A stretch of 64,000 nucleotides of DNA from Trichobilharzia szidati (lineage: Eukaryota > Platyhelminthes > Trematoda > Strigeidida > Schistosomatidae), in assembly GCA_944472155.2 (NCBI GenBank), contig OX235271.1:23257710-23321709 (forward strand). Reading direction: 5' to 3'. The notes under the pieces are model-generated. The model saw nothing but the letters and a program-made list of their open reading frames with translations, ran no database searches and was not told where the DNA came from. Made by a program: the position numbers and the translations under genes. How positions within the stretch are numbered: the first letter of the stretch is position 1; each line of letters begins with the position of its first letter. Of the stretch, positions 43,901 to 55,504 are shown one piece after another.

Positions 43901-46900
43901 CAACACTTGAAAATCAATGAGATGCTCACTAGCGACTTGCCCTATTCAGGTGGGTAGTCACCTGGGGTTCTAGTGAGAAGTCGTGACCAGTAGGGTGCAG
44001 CAGGTCGGGCGTGAGGACAAATACTCGCCGAAGACATTGGCTAGGGGTCGCGCTATGTCGTGAATTGGCAGAAGTTAGAATTCATGGACCATTGGATCGG
44101 GTCCCAGTGGCTTAATGGTATACGAGCTCGCCTTGTAACCAGAAGGTCCTGGGTTCGAATCCCGGTGGGTGCGTACTGCTGAAGAGTCCCAAACTAGGAC
44201 GAAACAGCTGTCCAGTACTCCCAGGTTTTCCAATGGTTCTCTAACTGATGTCAGCTCATGATGAAATCCTGTAACCAATCAAATCCCTACAAACCAACAC
44301 TTGAAAATCAATGAGATGCTCACTAGCGACTTGCCCTATTCAGGTGGGTAGTCACCTGGGGTTCTAGTGAGAAGTCGTGACCAGTAGGGTGCAGCAGGTC
44401 GGGCGTGAGGACAAATACTCGCCGAAGACATTGGCTAGGGGTCGCGCTATGTCGTGAATTGGCAGAAGTTAGAATTCATGGACCATTGGATCGGGTCCCA
44501 GTGGCTTAATGGTATACGAGCTCGCCTTGTAACCAGAAGGTCCTGGGTTCGAATCCCGGTGGGTGCGTACTGCTGAAGAGTCCCAAACTAGGACGAAACA
44601 GCTGTCCAGTACTCCCAGGTTTTCCAATGGTTCTCTAACTGATGTCAGCTCATGATGAAATCCTGTAACCAATCAAATCCCTACAAACCAACACTTGAAA
44701 AAGCGAACTGTTGAACAGTACATACTTTTTGTCGATAGCCAGACATCACGTCTACACCAGGGATAACTTCATTTCACAAATGTACACAAGCCCTCCATAT
44801 CCATGCTGAGATTTCGTCAGCAATCACTACATTAATGCTGATGCAACTTCTCGAGTAAATCTAGTGGTCAACACACCCAACCACTTTACTTCCTATCTTT
44901 AAACTATGAGTCGATGCAAAACACTCCTATAGAATCATCTTACATTTCACAGAAGCGAATCGTATGCCAAACGTACTAAGATTTCTGCTCAACGTGTGCA
45001 GAAGACTCCGCATATCGTCATCAGATTTACCTACAAGGACAGTACCATTTGCATACTATGAAGATATGAGACTGCTCCTTGCCACAGGTCGCTAAAATCA
45101 ATCACGGTTACACTTATCAATACATGTACGATGAAATTAAACAAAAACGGAGACACTGGGCGTTCCTCACGGACATCACTGGTCGTCAGATGACAACTCT
45201 TCGTATGCTCTTGCACGGCTGTGATTCCCACCCAGTAGAATGCCTTCGTTAGTGTAGTGTTCTTTCTGAGCACTTCCTTCACCAACAGACATTGTCACAG
45301 CACCTTTCAGTCAACAGAATAGAATATCGTCTTCATGTCAAGAAGTGGAAAGTGTTGGACGCCAGCAAGTGTCTATGTTTCAGAATTTATCGAAGGCTGA
45401 AGATAAGACAAATACTTCTCCTGAGCAACTCCCAGTCTACGCGGGATTCGCGGACCTAGAATTTTAGATACTGTTAGTCAAGCCAATTTCCACAACCCAT
45501 CCACCTCCCAACCTCGATTGTCACTGGGATAATCAAGAATTTACACCAGCCTACCGAAACCGACTAACTAACTGAGTTTCAACATAGAACTTTGCACAGA
45601 AGTGCACCAGTTCAAGTTGCACACTCCATGCAGCATAAAAAGGTAGGGAAAAGAGAAAGAATAGATTCAAAAGAACCACAACGAGTAGAAATGTGCGGGA
45701 GAAAGAATAGTAACATGGAAAAATATGACAGTTCAGTGGATGTGGGAGATAACAAATGGTGAATACATCAGTGCCATTAAGAGCTATTTTGAGCCATATC
45801 ATCAACAGTCTCCAGTCATTGGTTCTTAGCATCATGATGATCCTAACCAGTCTAACGGGACTCTCTCGGATTCCCACACACTGCTTAATATCTTAGTTAA
45901 CCCGGTGCATACTTCATCAGCATCTTTAAACACCTCTGGAGTCATATCAGGTTTCGCATTTCAGACTAGAAATCAATGTATGAATCTGCTCCACAGCATG
46001 TTCAAAGTAATGAGAACATGCAATCAATCAAATATCCGTAACTATATCATCTATTCTCATATCTATTTCCCAGTAAATATATATATATGTATATATACGG
46101 ATGCAAAACTTCAGTGACTCTAGAAGTTAAGTGACTGTCGAATGACTAAAAACTCACGATTACTGAGAAATTTCGATTTATTTCACAGTAACATTCGGTA
46201 ATTTTAATGCGGAATAACATCATTTAGTATGAATAACTGAAAGCTTAGCGGTGTAACAATAACAACAATCTAAGTCTAAAGAGAACTTCGCTATCTGAAT
46301 AAGATATGATGATAATTATTCCCAATAATTATTGTACCAGTATACTTCCACCTGCTTAATGATACAGGACTGCATAAACGACTTCATGATTTGTGAGTAG
46401 CTACAAACATCTAGAAATTCGGACAAGAGATGAAAATTATTATTTTTGATAATAGCCATAATGCTGAATGCCAAGTAATCCACAACGGGAAACTCACGGA
46501 ACACTTCGAAATGAAAACGGGAGTAAGATAAAGCTGTCTACTATCTCCACTGATTTTCCTGAATGCGGTAGACTAGATAATGTGACAGACGACGGGCAAC
46601 GAGGAAACAGGCACAAAATTGACCCACACAAAAAACACTTCGAGGATCTGAATTCCACCGATGACATATATATGTCTGATTTCTCACAAACTGGAGGATA
46701 TGCAAGTGAAAAGCAACAAGTTGGCAGAAGAAGCATCAAAGATAGGACTTACTTCAGATGAACATAGAGAAAACAGCTGTGGTAATGAAGATTCCTGGCC
46801 AACAGCAACAGCTACAACAACCAGCCAGCATAAATGGGAGGAATCTGAAAGAAGCAACATCCTTCAGCTACCTACCGACCTACCTGGGAAGCATCGTCGT

Positions 46901-49900
46901 TTCAACTACAGGCGGACGGAACTGATGAGCACATCAAAGCGAGGATCATCGAGAAAGCAAGGCAAGCTTTCGTTACTCTCAAGTCTGTGTGGAGATCAAC
47001 AGCTCTCAGTATGAAAAATAACATCAGCATTTTCAACTCCAATGTGCAGTCAGTGCTACTCACTATATGAATCAGAGACTTGGCACAGCGCTGCGTCACA
47101 AAGGGCACTTCAAACGAACTACACACCTTCATCAACAGCTGTCTTCGCTCAATATCAGATGGCCGGCCAGAAAAGATTTCTGGCAATGAACCAACCCAGC
47201 AGGAACCAATTGTGCAACAAATATGCAGGAAGAAATGGAGGTGGATTAGCCATACTCTGAGAAAACAAACCATCAAGTGAGTGACATCACACACCAGGCC
47301 ATCACTCGAGTGGAACCCGAATGGGAAGCGGCGAGTTGGTCGCCAGTGCGATGGTGACATGAAGGAGGCCATGCGAAGAGGAGATGAAGTAATGATAATA
47401 TTAAGTGTAAAGTTGTCGGGAGAGTAAGACGGAAGAGAGAATGTAAAGATGTAAAACGATGAACTTAGTTATCTACCCCTGAATGATGTATGGGATTTTA
47501 AGGGGATAGGCCATTTAGACGCAGTCCTTGTGTCTCTGAATGATTGTCCAGCCTTCGGTTAAAGGCGTCCACAGACGGTGCCGGTAAGGAATTCCAGGGA
47601 CGGCCAACCCACAGTGAAAAGAAGTGGGAGCACACCCGGGTCCTTGCCCTCTGGTGAGCTATCCTTCTGGGGTTTCCACGAGGGGGCCTATACCGACTCA
47701 ATAGCAGAACACCTTTGTTTGGGTGATTCTGGTCATTTGTTATTTCGTAGGCAGTAATTAAATCCCCCTAAGACGACGGTAGCTAAGTGTGAATAGGCCT
47801 AATTTCTTTAGCCTTTCATCATATGGTTTGTTTCGGAGACCAACCACTCCTTTTGCTGCCCGTCTTTGGACTCTTTCCAAGAAGTTAGCGTCTCTTCTAA
47901 GCAGTGGGGGTGCAATAATATTATGCAATTCAAGGTGTGGTCCGACGTATGTTTTGTACAGCCTTAGAAAGAGCTCAGGAGTGAGTGCACCTAACTGTCT
48001 ACTATCGTTCACCAGTAAAATGTGACTCACATCTCGGAATGCACGTAAAAACATCAGAAACACCTGTATTTTAGACACTAAGATTTTGAAACTTACCCAA
48101 AAGAACCTAGTGACGGATGAGGTGAGTGGTGTTGGCAATCCGTTGTAATATTAGAATTAAGCGTGTTGAGGGGTGAACCAATAAAGAATGCCTCCTCTTC
48201 AAACATCAGTTGGCTAATTTCATGAGGATTTTCCAACCTATTCATTATTTTTTTTCCAACTTTGGCATGGACTAGCCAACAGGGAAACACAATCAGTGTT
48301 ATGGCTCAACCTAACCAGTCTAGCGGTACTTTCCCGGATTCCCAGACATTCTTTAATATCTTAGTTAGCTCAGTGCATAATTCATCATCATCCTCAAACA
48401 CCTCTGGAGTTATGTTACCAAGTTTTGCTGCTTTTTTGTGTTGCAGATTAGGATCACCTGTAACCTGTTGCATTTGGAAGACCAACGTCTAAAACCAACA
48501 TAGCTGGCCAGATTTAGCGTGGCCGTAATCCAGTCAAATTACTTTATGATGTTCCCCTTCCCCAGCAATATTATCTTTTCATTATTATATCCACTTAGTT
48601 TGTGTATATCTTCCTTCCCACATATATCTCACTATTAATTAGTATTTACTGATTGCTGTGTAAAATGAACGTCTTTCTGATCTTTCCCAAGTTATCACTT
48701 CTAAATTTTTCCTTGGTCAGCATTATCAGTGCATTTCCAGCAATGTACTGCATACTTCACAGTGGTCAAACCTTAATGAAACCCCGAATCATTGTCATGA
48801 TATATCAAGATGATACGGAAGTAGGCAGTACTTTGGATTAAGAATGTAATTTCAATTATTCTAATTCTTACACAGCACATGTAACGGCAGAGACGTGGTA
48901 GCGATCTTCAGTCTTACGGGTATGACAGTTAGACGATCAGTCACTATAAATACTCCTGAAAAAATATTTGAATACTAGAAGACAGTTAAAGAATACACTC
49001 GGGGCGAACCCACCACCAATGACCTTGGGTCTGCCAATTATGCTAAAAATGCTAATTCGGTTCTTTAATTCAGCCATTACGTAACCTACTCTTACCTAAC
49101 TCTACTGCGGCCTTAACGTAAACCTAGCCTGGCTTTAAAATAGGAAGACCAGCTGCTTTTACTGCATTTAGTACTTCTCTTATGAGAATACTGTTATTCA
49201 ACTGACTCCGCTGCCTGGTTTAGATTAAGATTTCCAAGGCCATTCTCGCGTTCATTCCTCAGGGTGTCTATTCTCTACCTTCGCTAACATAATCACATGA
49301 CAGCGGTTGAAAGATTTGAGGATCATAACTTACTCTAATTCTAATATAATCCCCTACGTTGATGAAGTACCGAACTGATATGTTCAGTTACCTAGTCAAC
49401 AGTTGGCTACTTTGAGGACGAAGAAGTCAATGTAACCTTAGCGCATTACACCCAGTTAACTGATTTTTTTTATTCTAATGAAACAATAAATACTGTCCAC
49501 CTGTCCTACTTGCTTTCCAAATGATTTGCCGTCTTTAAGTCATGCTTACAAATCTTAAGTTCGTTTCCGAAAATGTTATACCTACCACTGCCTATAACTT
49601 CACTGTTTTGACTTTCATCGTAATGGTTATGTCGCGCATCCATATCTGTCTCCATACTCTGCGAGACTTCTTTATCTATTTCCATAACACCTACTGGATA
49701 TGTGTCTGAAAATAAATTACTGAGCAGCCCCAAGAAACATATTACCTTCTTTCTTTATATTCATAAAGGCTTCCAAATTTTTAAGATGTCTTTCTTGTTT
49801 GCGCATTAAATCAATAACACGTTGTTGCAACTCGGATGTCATTTTGAATGCCAGCTGCAAGTTAGCTAAATCCATTTCACCTGCCAAGATGTGTGCATTC

Positions 49901-49989
49901 TGTATCTAAGACAAAATTATACAATTCAGCTCTATACTTACCGCAGCAGCGTATAATTTTAGTTTCAGGTCTACTGAAGAATATTCCAT
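40911..49989 (-). CDS. Four-exon host gene: coiled coil plus Cys-rich C-terminal domain
   Basis: Exons on minus: 49942-49989, 49746-49905, 49586-49705 and 40911-41365; introns of 36, 40 and about 8,220 nt, all GT-AG. The exon lengths (48+160+120+455) give 783 nt, exactly 260 codons and a stop with no frame break. Start MEYSSVDLKLKLYAAA; residues ~30-65 (LAFKMTSELQQRVIDLMRKQ) look like a coiled coil. Residues ~195-233 hold C-x2-C-x15-C-x2-C-x6-C-x3-C-x4-H (CVAC, CAACPEFPRLCSAQCFRWWH), which in spacing resembles the zinc-binding C-terminal domain of piggyBac transposases; that likeness is inference. No transposase core is present. Function unknown. Intron 3 contains one arm of the large inverted duplication and the retrozyme array. 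Confidence 0.75.
41366..42799. other. Intron 3 of the host gene, outer part
   Basis: A+T-rich, no repeat family recognised and no convincing exon. Region 42660-42800 still resembles the RTE C-terminus (minus RFESFGDMAQF), the far end of the inverted arm. Confidence 0.45.
43152..43164. repeat. Left target-site duplication of the retrozyme array
   Basis: GAAAAAGCGAACT, repeated at 44697-44709; occurs once in the empty site 19062-19074 (minus). Up to 4 bases overlap unit sequence, so the true length is 9-13 bp. Confidence 0.85.
43210..43255 (-). ncRNA. Type I hammerhead ribozyme, minus-oriented unit
   Basis: Same 46-nt sequence as the plus copies, intact core. It would be expressed only from the opposite strand. 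Confidence 0.85.
43385..43430 (+). ncRNA. Type I hammerhead ribozyme, unit 1
   Basis: Stem I GUACUG (43385-43390) with CAGUAC (43425-43430); core CUGAAGA (43391-43397, CUGANGA consensus with N=A); stem II GUCC/GGAC with loop CAAACUA; GAA (43113+300, i.e. 43413-43415); stem III ACAG/CUGU with no loop; cleavage after GUC at 43424. Beyond stem I, UGGG/CCCA can pair across a small internal loop (UGC/U), the place where natural hammerheads make the stem I-loop II contact. Confidence 0.9.
43710..43775 (+). promoter_or_regulatory. tRNA-like RNA polymerase III promoter (one per unit)
   Basis: GTGGCTTAATGGTATACGAG in the A-box place and GGTTCGAATCC (43758-43768) as B box, 40-50 nt apart. The head resembles a tRNA (CTTGTAA in the anticodon-loop place, as in tRNA-Thr with TGT), but the anticodon stem does not pair well, so it is not a working tRNA gene. 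Repeats at +394 and +788. Confidence 0.75.
43779..43824 (+). ncRNA. Type I hammerhead ribozyme, unit 2
   Basis: Identical to unit 1, 394 nt downstream. Confidence 0.9.
44173..44218 (+). ncRNA. Type I hammerhead ribozyme, unit 3
   Basis: Identical to unit 1, spaced by another 394 nt. Confidence 0.9.
44567..44612 (+). ncRNA. Type I hammerhead ribozyme, unit 4
   Basis: Identical core; lies in the final partial unit, so RNA from the array is cut here as well. Confidence 0.9.
44697..44709. repeat. Right target-site duplication of the retrozyme array
   Basis: GAAAAAGCGAACT followed by GTTGAACAGTACATAC, as in the empty site. Confidence 0.85.
44710..45945 (-). pseudogene. SR3-like RTE pseudogene, mirrored copy
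   Basis: Inverted counterpart of 17826-19061; the rest of the pseudogene continues at 42800-43164 on the other side of the retrozyme array. Stops throughout. Confidence 0.75.
46475..47383 (+). pseudogene. Decayed SR2-like RTE, mirrored copy
   Basis: Inverted counterpart of about 16372-17290 (ICLISHKLEDMQVKSNKLAE, RKKWRWISHTLRK). Its 3' terminus has been lost in the ~0.9 kb deletion at 47385. Confidence 0.8.
47498..48138 (-). pseudogene. LINE C-terminal region, mirrored copy
   Basis: Inverted counterpart of 14719-15359 with a handful of residue changes (for example SKIQVFLMFL for CKIQVFLIFL). Confidence 0.75.
48288..48440 (-). pseudogene. RTE RT block-1 fragment
   Basis: Minus strand reads ITPEVFEDDDELCTELTKIL, VWESGKVPLDWLG, a closer-to-functional relative of 17826-17930. 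Very short, outside the inverted arm. Confidence 0.7.
48441..49585. other. Intron 3 of the host gene, 5' part
   Basis: A+T-rich; no repeat or exon recognised. The donor of intron 3 (minus GTAGGTATAAC) ends at 49585. Confidence 0.45.
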
Positions 49990-50537
49990 AGTCAATTCCA
50001 GCTGCGCGCTATAAATTTTGATACGGTTGTTCCGCTCTCACTGACCTTGAATTCCTCCAATGCTTTCAGAGGCTCAAATCATCGACTGAACTTGTCTTGA
50101 TGTACAGTGATCCCAAATGTTGCATTTCACCTCATTTTTTTTCTGTTACTGCCAAAATTAGTTATTTGGTTTTTTTCGAAAGCTTTAACCGTCAGGTCAG
50201 TTCATTCATTTCATTGTAATTGTTCATACGTTGCATTCATGCGTCGTTTCTGTGTTTTCAATGTTTTTCAGCTGTTTGTGAAATAGTACTGTGTCGAAGT
50301 TTTTTAAATTATGCACATGAACCTGTTTGGGTGGCAGAAGCTGTTGTTTCCAGTTCATTTGTTGGTTGCCGCTATAACCAATGGTCCAATTGGTTACTTA
50401 ATATGTAGAATTCTCAAAAAAAACTATATCTTTCACATTCTAGTTTGCAGCATGCAGCAATCTACGAGTCACTCTAGTGAAAAGATCACGATCAGAGTTG
50501 ACAGTAGCAAGGTTTTCAGAAAGCATGTTAAACCTGG
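49990..50537. other. Upstream region of the host gene
   Basis: Should contain the promoter and 5' leader of the minus-strand gene. No TATA box or CpG-rich stretch stands out. Confidence 0.4.
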
Positions 50538-50755
50538 AGTGCGTCGGTGGCACAGCGGTTAGGACTCTCGCCGACCATGCACATGGTCCGAGGTTCGATC
50601 CCCCACCGACGCACACCTGATATCTATGGTCGGCCTACTAAATTTGGGCTACCGATATCACATGCTGAAAATTTCATACTTGTACCAAAAGGAGCACTGT
50701 GTGGAATCAAGCTATAATAAAATATAAAATAAATAAATAAATTTAGAACCTGGGT
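50538..50755 (+). repeat. tRNA-headed SINE with AAATAAAT tail
   Basis: Head GCGTCGGTGGCACAGCGGTT ... GAGGTTCGATCCCCCACCGACGC: the ends pair (GCGTCGGTG/CACCGACGC), A and B boxes are present, but the anticodon arm is not tRNA-like. A unique body follows (GGTCGGCCTACTAAATTTGG) and a tail ATAAAATAAATAAATAAATT. AACCTGG on both sides may be a short target duplication. Confidence 0.75.
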
Positions 50756-53419
50756 TGAAGTTGAAAAAGCTCTGGAGCTTTTCTAGAAGATGAGTATTCC
50801 ATCAGCGCGTCTATTATCAGTTAAAAACACCTGATATATTGTGAGAAGATCTAATTTAAACAAGGATGAGCCACATGTGAATTATGAATATGTGGTGCTT
50901 GTATGTATTTTTGAAAACAACAGGAAGTCGGAAGGCAATCACATTCGTCTCAAAGGATAAGTGTTTCCTATGGTTGTTAATGCCTAATGTACCAGACCCA
51001 AACACATGAACTAGAATTGTTTGTAGTAAAGCAACTGTTACCAGCCATTCAGTATGTCGCAAAATGATTTTAAAAGTACATAGCATACGATGATCTCGTG
51101 AGTGTACGTGTTATCCCAAATAAAGGTAAGACTTTAATTTCAAGGAATAACGATTCGGATTGTGGCTTGCAATCGGTTGTTTTTTCGAAGCTAAGACAAG
51201 CTGAGAAGCTGATTATTACTCGGGGAGAGGACACTAGCTGAATTCAAGTTGCTTGTTTCAGTTCGAATTATCGAATTCCTACTTTTTGGATGTTTGTAAT
51301 TTCTCCGTGGCTATAAATATTTATGTCCATGATTTTTTAGAAAACTTTAAATGAATTTTCCTTGAACCAATGGTCCTCTTTTTCTTGGCGAAATATTTGC
51401 TGGCACGTTGGATGAATATATAGCAGAGTAGGATGTTCTGTAGCTGACAACTATAGTCGTTATGTTTCGGATAAATATAACGCGTCTAACTATTATTATC
51501 CCAAGGGTGCATTATATCTGGAAGTCAGAAGCATACAGTCCTCAGTAGATTTATTTTTACTTTCTAAGTGACGAGGAATAGTGAATCAGTTGAGGCGTTG
51601 TGGTGATAGGATAAATGACTCCAAACGCTTTCGTGTAGATTAGGATATATTCATATTTTTTGACCAGGAGACGATCTTTGTACCCATGCAGTTTTCAGGA
51701 TGTCAAATCTTACTTCGTCATTCAAAGATAACATTAAGTTGCCCACTAAGGTAGTAGCTAGAGGAGATTACCTTCAGTGGGAACAACTTTAAGGTAGCTA
51801 CGTAGCTTTAGGTAGTGTATCATAGAAGTAAGCAGCGTGCGTTGGTTATATCTAAATATATTTAAAGTTTTATAAGTGGTCAAATCGTAGTTCTTACATA
51901 CTACCTAGTCTTAAAAATAGTGAATGTACCGTACGAGCGTTTACTTTGATTTACACACCTGGCTCATAAACATTATGCCCGATGATACGCTGCGTGATTA
52001 GTTCAATGTATCACGCTACTATCACGATTAAAGCAGGATAAAGTTCTAATTAGATTCATAAAATCGTAAGTAATTTATTATCCATAAAGTAGATATGCAA
52101 ATACTGCAGTTTTTGATCATAAAAATTATGGATATTAGATCATTTCAAATGACTGAATGGCATATTAGAAATAAATAAAAATTGTTTCTCAGCTCATTGT
52201 CGAGTAAACAGTCTATTTGATGATATCACTGCATATTAACAGATTGATGAAGTAAACATCAACCCTAGGTTACCACATTTACTTGTACTACACACTTGGC
52301 GTTTAAGAGTATACAGATTTGCAACTGGCTAGATAAGGCAACTTTAGCGTATCGAACAGAACAGAATTATTATCCAGCTTGCTAAGTCCTACTTAGTTTT
52401 AACAACGTGCTATTGAATAGAAACAGACGAGAAATCCTATGAATGACTAAAGTAACATTCTGATAATACCACAGTAAATCTCCATCCCACTAAGTAAGCT
52501 TAACATGCATTAATCCAAATTCACATAGCGACGCACTGAAGAAGTGGAAACTAGCGGTATATTAAACATTTCAATAATTTAAAAAAGAGAATCCTGATGA
52601 AGGGTATTAGAGTTAGTTTGACCGATTGACATTTCTACTGATTTCATATTCGACGACCTCCATTTGCCTAAAAAAATTAAACACATGTAAGGACTAGCGC
52701 AACACGAGGTCATGAAAGATAATTTTACATATTAGTATACAATATGAATACACTGATTCTATTAATACTAAATAAAATTCTAATGCAAACAAAGGTGTTT
52801 GTTGTATACAGCCGGTTTTCATATTGACGCTGTATGCATAAACAGACCCCATATCCTTCCCATTATTAGAGAATTATGCACAAATTTCAAGACAAACCCT
52901 AAAATTTCCATAATCCTAGGGCGTTCTCTTATCAAGATTACTTCTAAATCAACTGCACAGTAAATACGTCTACATCAAAAGAAGTATTGCAAATGTGTAA
53001 CTTAAAAATTAGTCCGCAATCTCAGTAATGTCTAGCGAACATGGTTTTGTGAATCCTACAGGAATAACATTCTCAAATTTAGGAATCCATAAGCATAAAA
53101 TATAATCTGAACATAAAGATCAGCAGACGTAAGTTTATGGGTTACTTTACAATGTCTGACGCATACGATGTGGAAATCGGTCATGAAAATTCAGCATAAC
53201 TAGTTCTGTTAACCAGATGTTTTCTTCAGGATCATCGTACATAATTTTATCACTGATTGTTGCACTACCAATTCCACTCTGCTAAATAGACTATAACTTG
53301 GTTGCTGCAGTACCAGCTACTTCTCTACTTTATAAACTTTTGAGAGACACCTAATTTCCTAGTCGTTTGTAACAAATACTTATGCACACTTATGCATGTA
53401 TGAAGGTGGTACTGCCAAG
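50756..53419. other. Long A+T-rich stretch without recognised features
   Basis: No gene, RNA or known repeat found in either strand; only short frames. The least repeat-rich part of the window. Confidence 0.4.
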
Positions 53420-54190
53420 AATGTCCTCAAGTGTCGATGTATATGGTGACCTAATTGGAAGCACTTGTCATGAAAGCTATTAATGTGCAGCATACTGTAC
53501 CACTGGGATGGGCGCAAAGACATTTCGATGCTGCAACTAAAGTTATCGCCGCGAATACCTGAAAGCTTAACATCTAAAAAGGAGTGAGTGTGGTACATGT
53601 TGGTCAGCAGATATGGTGGTGGTCACAAATGTGAATCGCTCCAATATGTAGGACAGCAATGTGCACTTTCGACAGCTCTGGAGATAAACATGAGTCTAGA
53701 TCCTTAACAAGAAAAAATGAGGCTTGTACAGATCTTAATTATAAAAAGTGTTTTCCCCCTACCATCTACAAGCCTGTTCAGCTTCTTGTCAAGATGCTAC
53801 ACATTGGGCCCTACAGAAATTCGTGAGTCGTTTTACAGGTCGGCTTGTCCTACGGGTTCTAATCTTCCCGATCTTTGAACTCACTTCTCACGGTAATCTT
53901 TTCAATTAAGCACTATTATACTCTATTTTTATCTTAACTACCTAGGCCTTTAATGAAGATAAAACTAACTCTTTGTTCGTATTTGTTGCTTGCTTAAAGT
54001 CGGTTGCTTTCATCAAAAACACGACAACACCAGCGTTTGAACAAAGCCATAATTTCAACAAAAACGTCGCAGTTTCCAAGCTTAAACCAATATGGTTAGC
54101 ATTAAACACTGCAAATGTGTTCTATCATTCCAAGGAGTCTCCACCACCTTCTTGTATGTATCTTGTAAGTGTACTTTCAGTGATGTATCA
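53420..54190. repeat. Diverged dispersed repeat, partner of 13010-13760
   Basis: Same orientation and order of shared blocks as described at 13010. Confidence 0.6.
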
Positions 54191-55504
54191 TCCATAATTG
54201 TATTTTACGCCATTTTCCAGTTTCCCAGGGTTTTCTCCTTTTCCTGAAATAGGTTTTAATCACGTGGCGCCACATCACTCACCAAAATATACGCTGTTCA
54301 CTGGGGTACCAAAAATGTCAGCACGAAAGGGAACGAAGTTTCGGTTGTCGCTCAAATTTGATGGTGAAGTGTTAACAATTTAACATTTATAAAAACATGT
54401 TCTCAATGGCTGTAATTCTATACTAGTTTCTTTATTAGATGTATCACCGAGTGAAAAAGTATTATTATTTACTGGATGACGTTGAGAACAAAATTTATTG
54501 TTCATAATCATATCAATTATAATCACACGATTTTGAATCGTGATTTTTTAGTTTCATTTGTTCCCCCCTATTTGTCATCTTTGGGGCGGTCGAATTTTCC
54601 GGATATCTGGGACAGGTGTTGAATCATTCCTATTACACATATTCGCATTTGATTCGATAAACAAAGCTTCTGTTGTCAATCTTTCTCTTCACCCTATTTG
54701 TGTATAAACTCTTTGAAAACAAGCTCATGGCACGATTTCTCTACTTCAGAAGGACATCAAACTGTATAAATCAGAACAACGGCATAAATAAGTATTATCA
54801 TGCTTTTTTTCTTTTACATATTTTATGTAATTTGGCGTTTGGGTTTAACTTCTCCAATTTCTATTCCCATTACCCTATATAGGTGTGAAAATCATTATTC
54901 GTTTTGCCCTTATAATTTTTTAAAATTTGTTATTCAATATTTTTTGTTGTTGATTACTACCAAAAACTTGAAATAACTGTTAGTATGTAACACTATAAAA
55001 CTCAGTGACTCAAAATTCTTAGTAACAAAAAGGGGGATAAACCCTGCGGTTATCGCATATTGTTTGCTTAAATTATTATTATTTGCTGGCTGCCTCTGCA
55101 CCTCTCTTTCTGTTTTCTTTTTTCTACTCTTCTCGAAGGTATTGCATTGAAGCACGGAAAATGAACAGTAATGCTGCTTTCTACGTTTCTATTACTTGGC
55201 CGTTATTCAGAATATTGTTGATACATACGACGAACAACGGAACAAATTTCATTCTGAATTCTGTTTATCATCGCAAAGCTGGTCCCTTGTATCTGCTAAT
55301 ACAGAAATAATGCTGTACTTACCCTCTACTGTGGAATTTTATAAATTCTTGAACCCTTTTTAATTGACAAAATGATAATGATCACAAGGCCTGTATCCTG
55401 TATGTCTTGTTCTAGCACCTGTGTACCGCCTCTCTTCTTACCTTCCATTAACGTAACATTTCGTAATTCCCGCACGAATTTGAATGACTATGAGTATATT
55501 ATAG
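54191..55504. other. Non-coding with PLE-related fragments
   Basis: 54475-54535 (GATGACGTTGAGAACAAAAT, CATAATCATATCA) resembles one arm of the 34818 palindrome. 54645-54710 resembles 5490-5560. No gene. Confidence 0.45.

Larger units (their letters stand above)
43165..44696. mobile_element. Non-LTR retrozyme: 394-bp tandem array with hammerhead ribozymes
   Basis: One partial unit on minus (43165-43370) head-to-head with plus units 43371-43764, 43765-44158, 44159-44552 and a 148-nt partial 44553-44700. I see no difference between the plus units. Each unit has a tRNA-like head (A-box region GTGGCTTAATGGTATACGAG, B box GGTTCGAATCC), a complete hammerhead, and a G+C-rich structured part with CTCACTAG...CTAGTGAG. 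Flanking target duplications and the empty site at 19062 show the array entered as one block. Tandem ribozyme-bearing repeats with target duplications fit non-LTR retrozymes, which spread through small circular RNAs. The predicted circle is 394 nt. Confidence 0.85.
42800..48188. repeat. Right arm of ~5 kb inverted duplication
   Basis: Reverse complement of 14669-19437. Between 44710 and 46480, paired coordinates sum to 63771; below the array insertion the sum is 62226, which defines the insert as 1,545 bp including one target copy. About 0.9 kb present on the left (15470-16371) is missing at about 47385. Confidence 0.9.

Noticed and set aside
43681..44672. Three identical 67-codon minus frames as proteins
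   Set aside because: They lie across the ribozyme and tRNA-like head of the retrozyme units; repetition comes from the tandem array.
43371..44700. CRISPR-like array
   Set aside because: Units are 394 bp, identical throughout with no variable spacers, carry hammerheads and tRNA promoters, and the genome is eukaryotic.
50538..50615. Functional tRNA gene
   Set aside because: End stem pairs, but there is no proper anticodon arm and a SINE body and tail follow.
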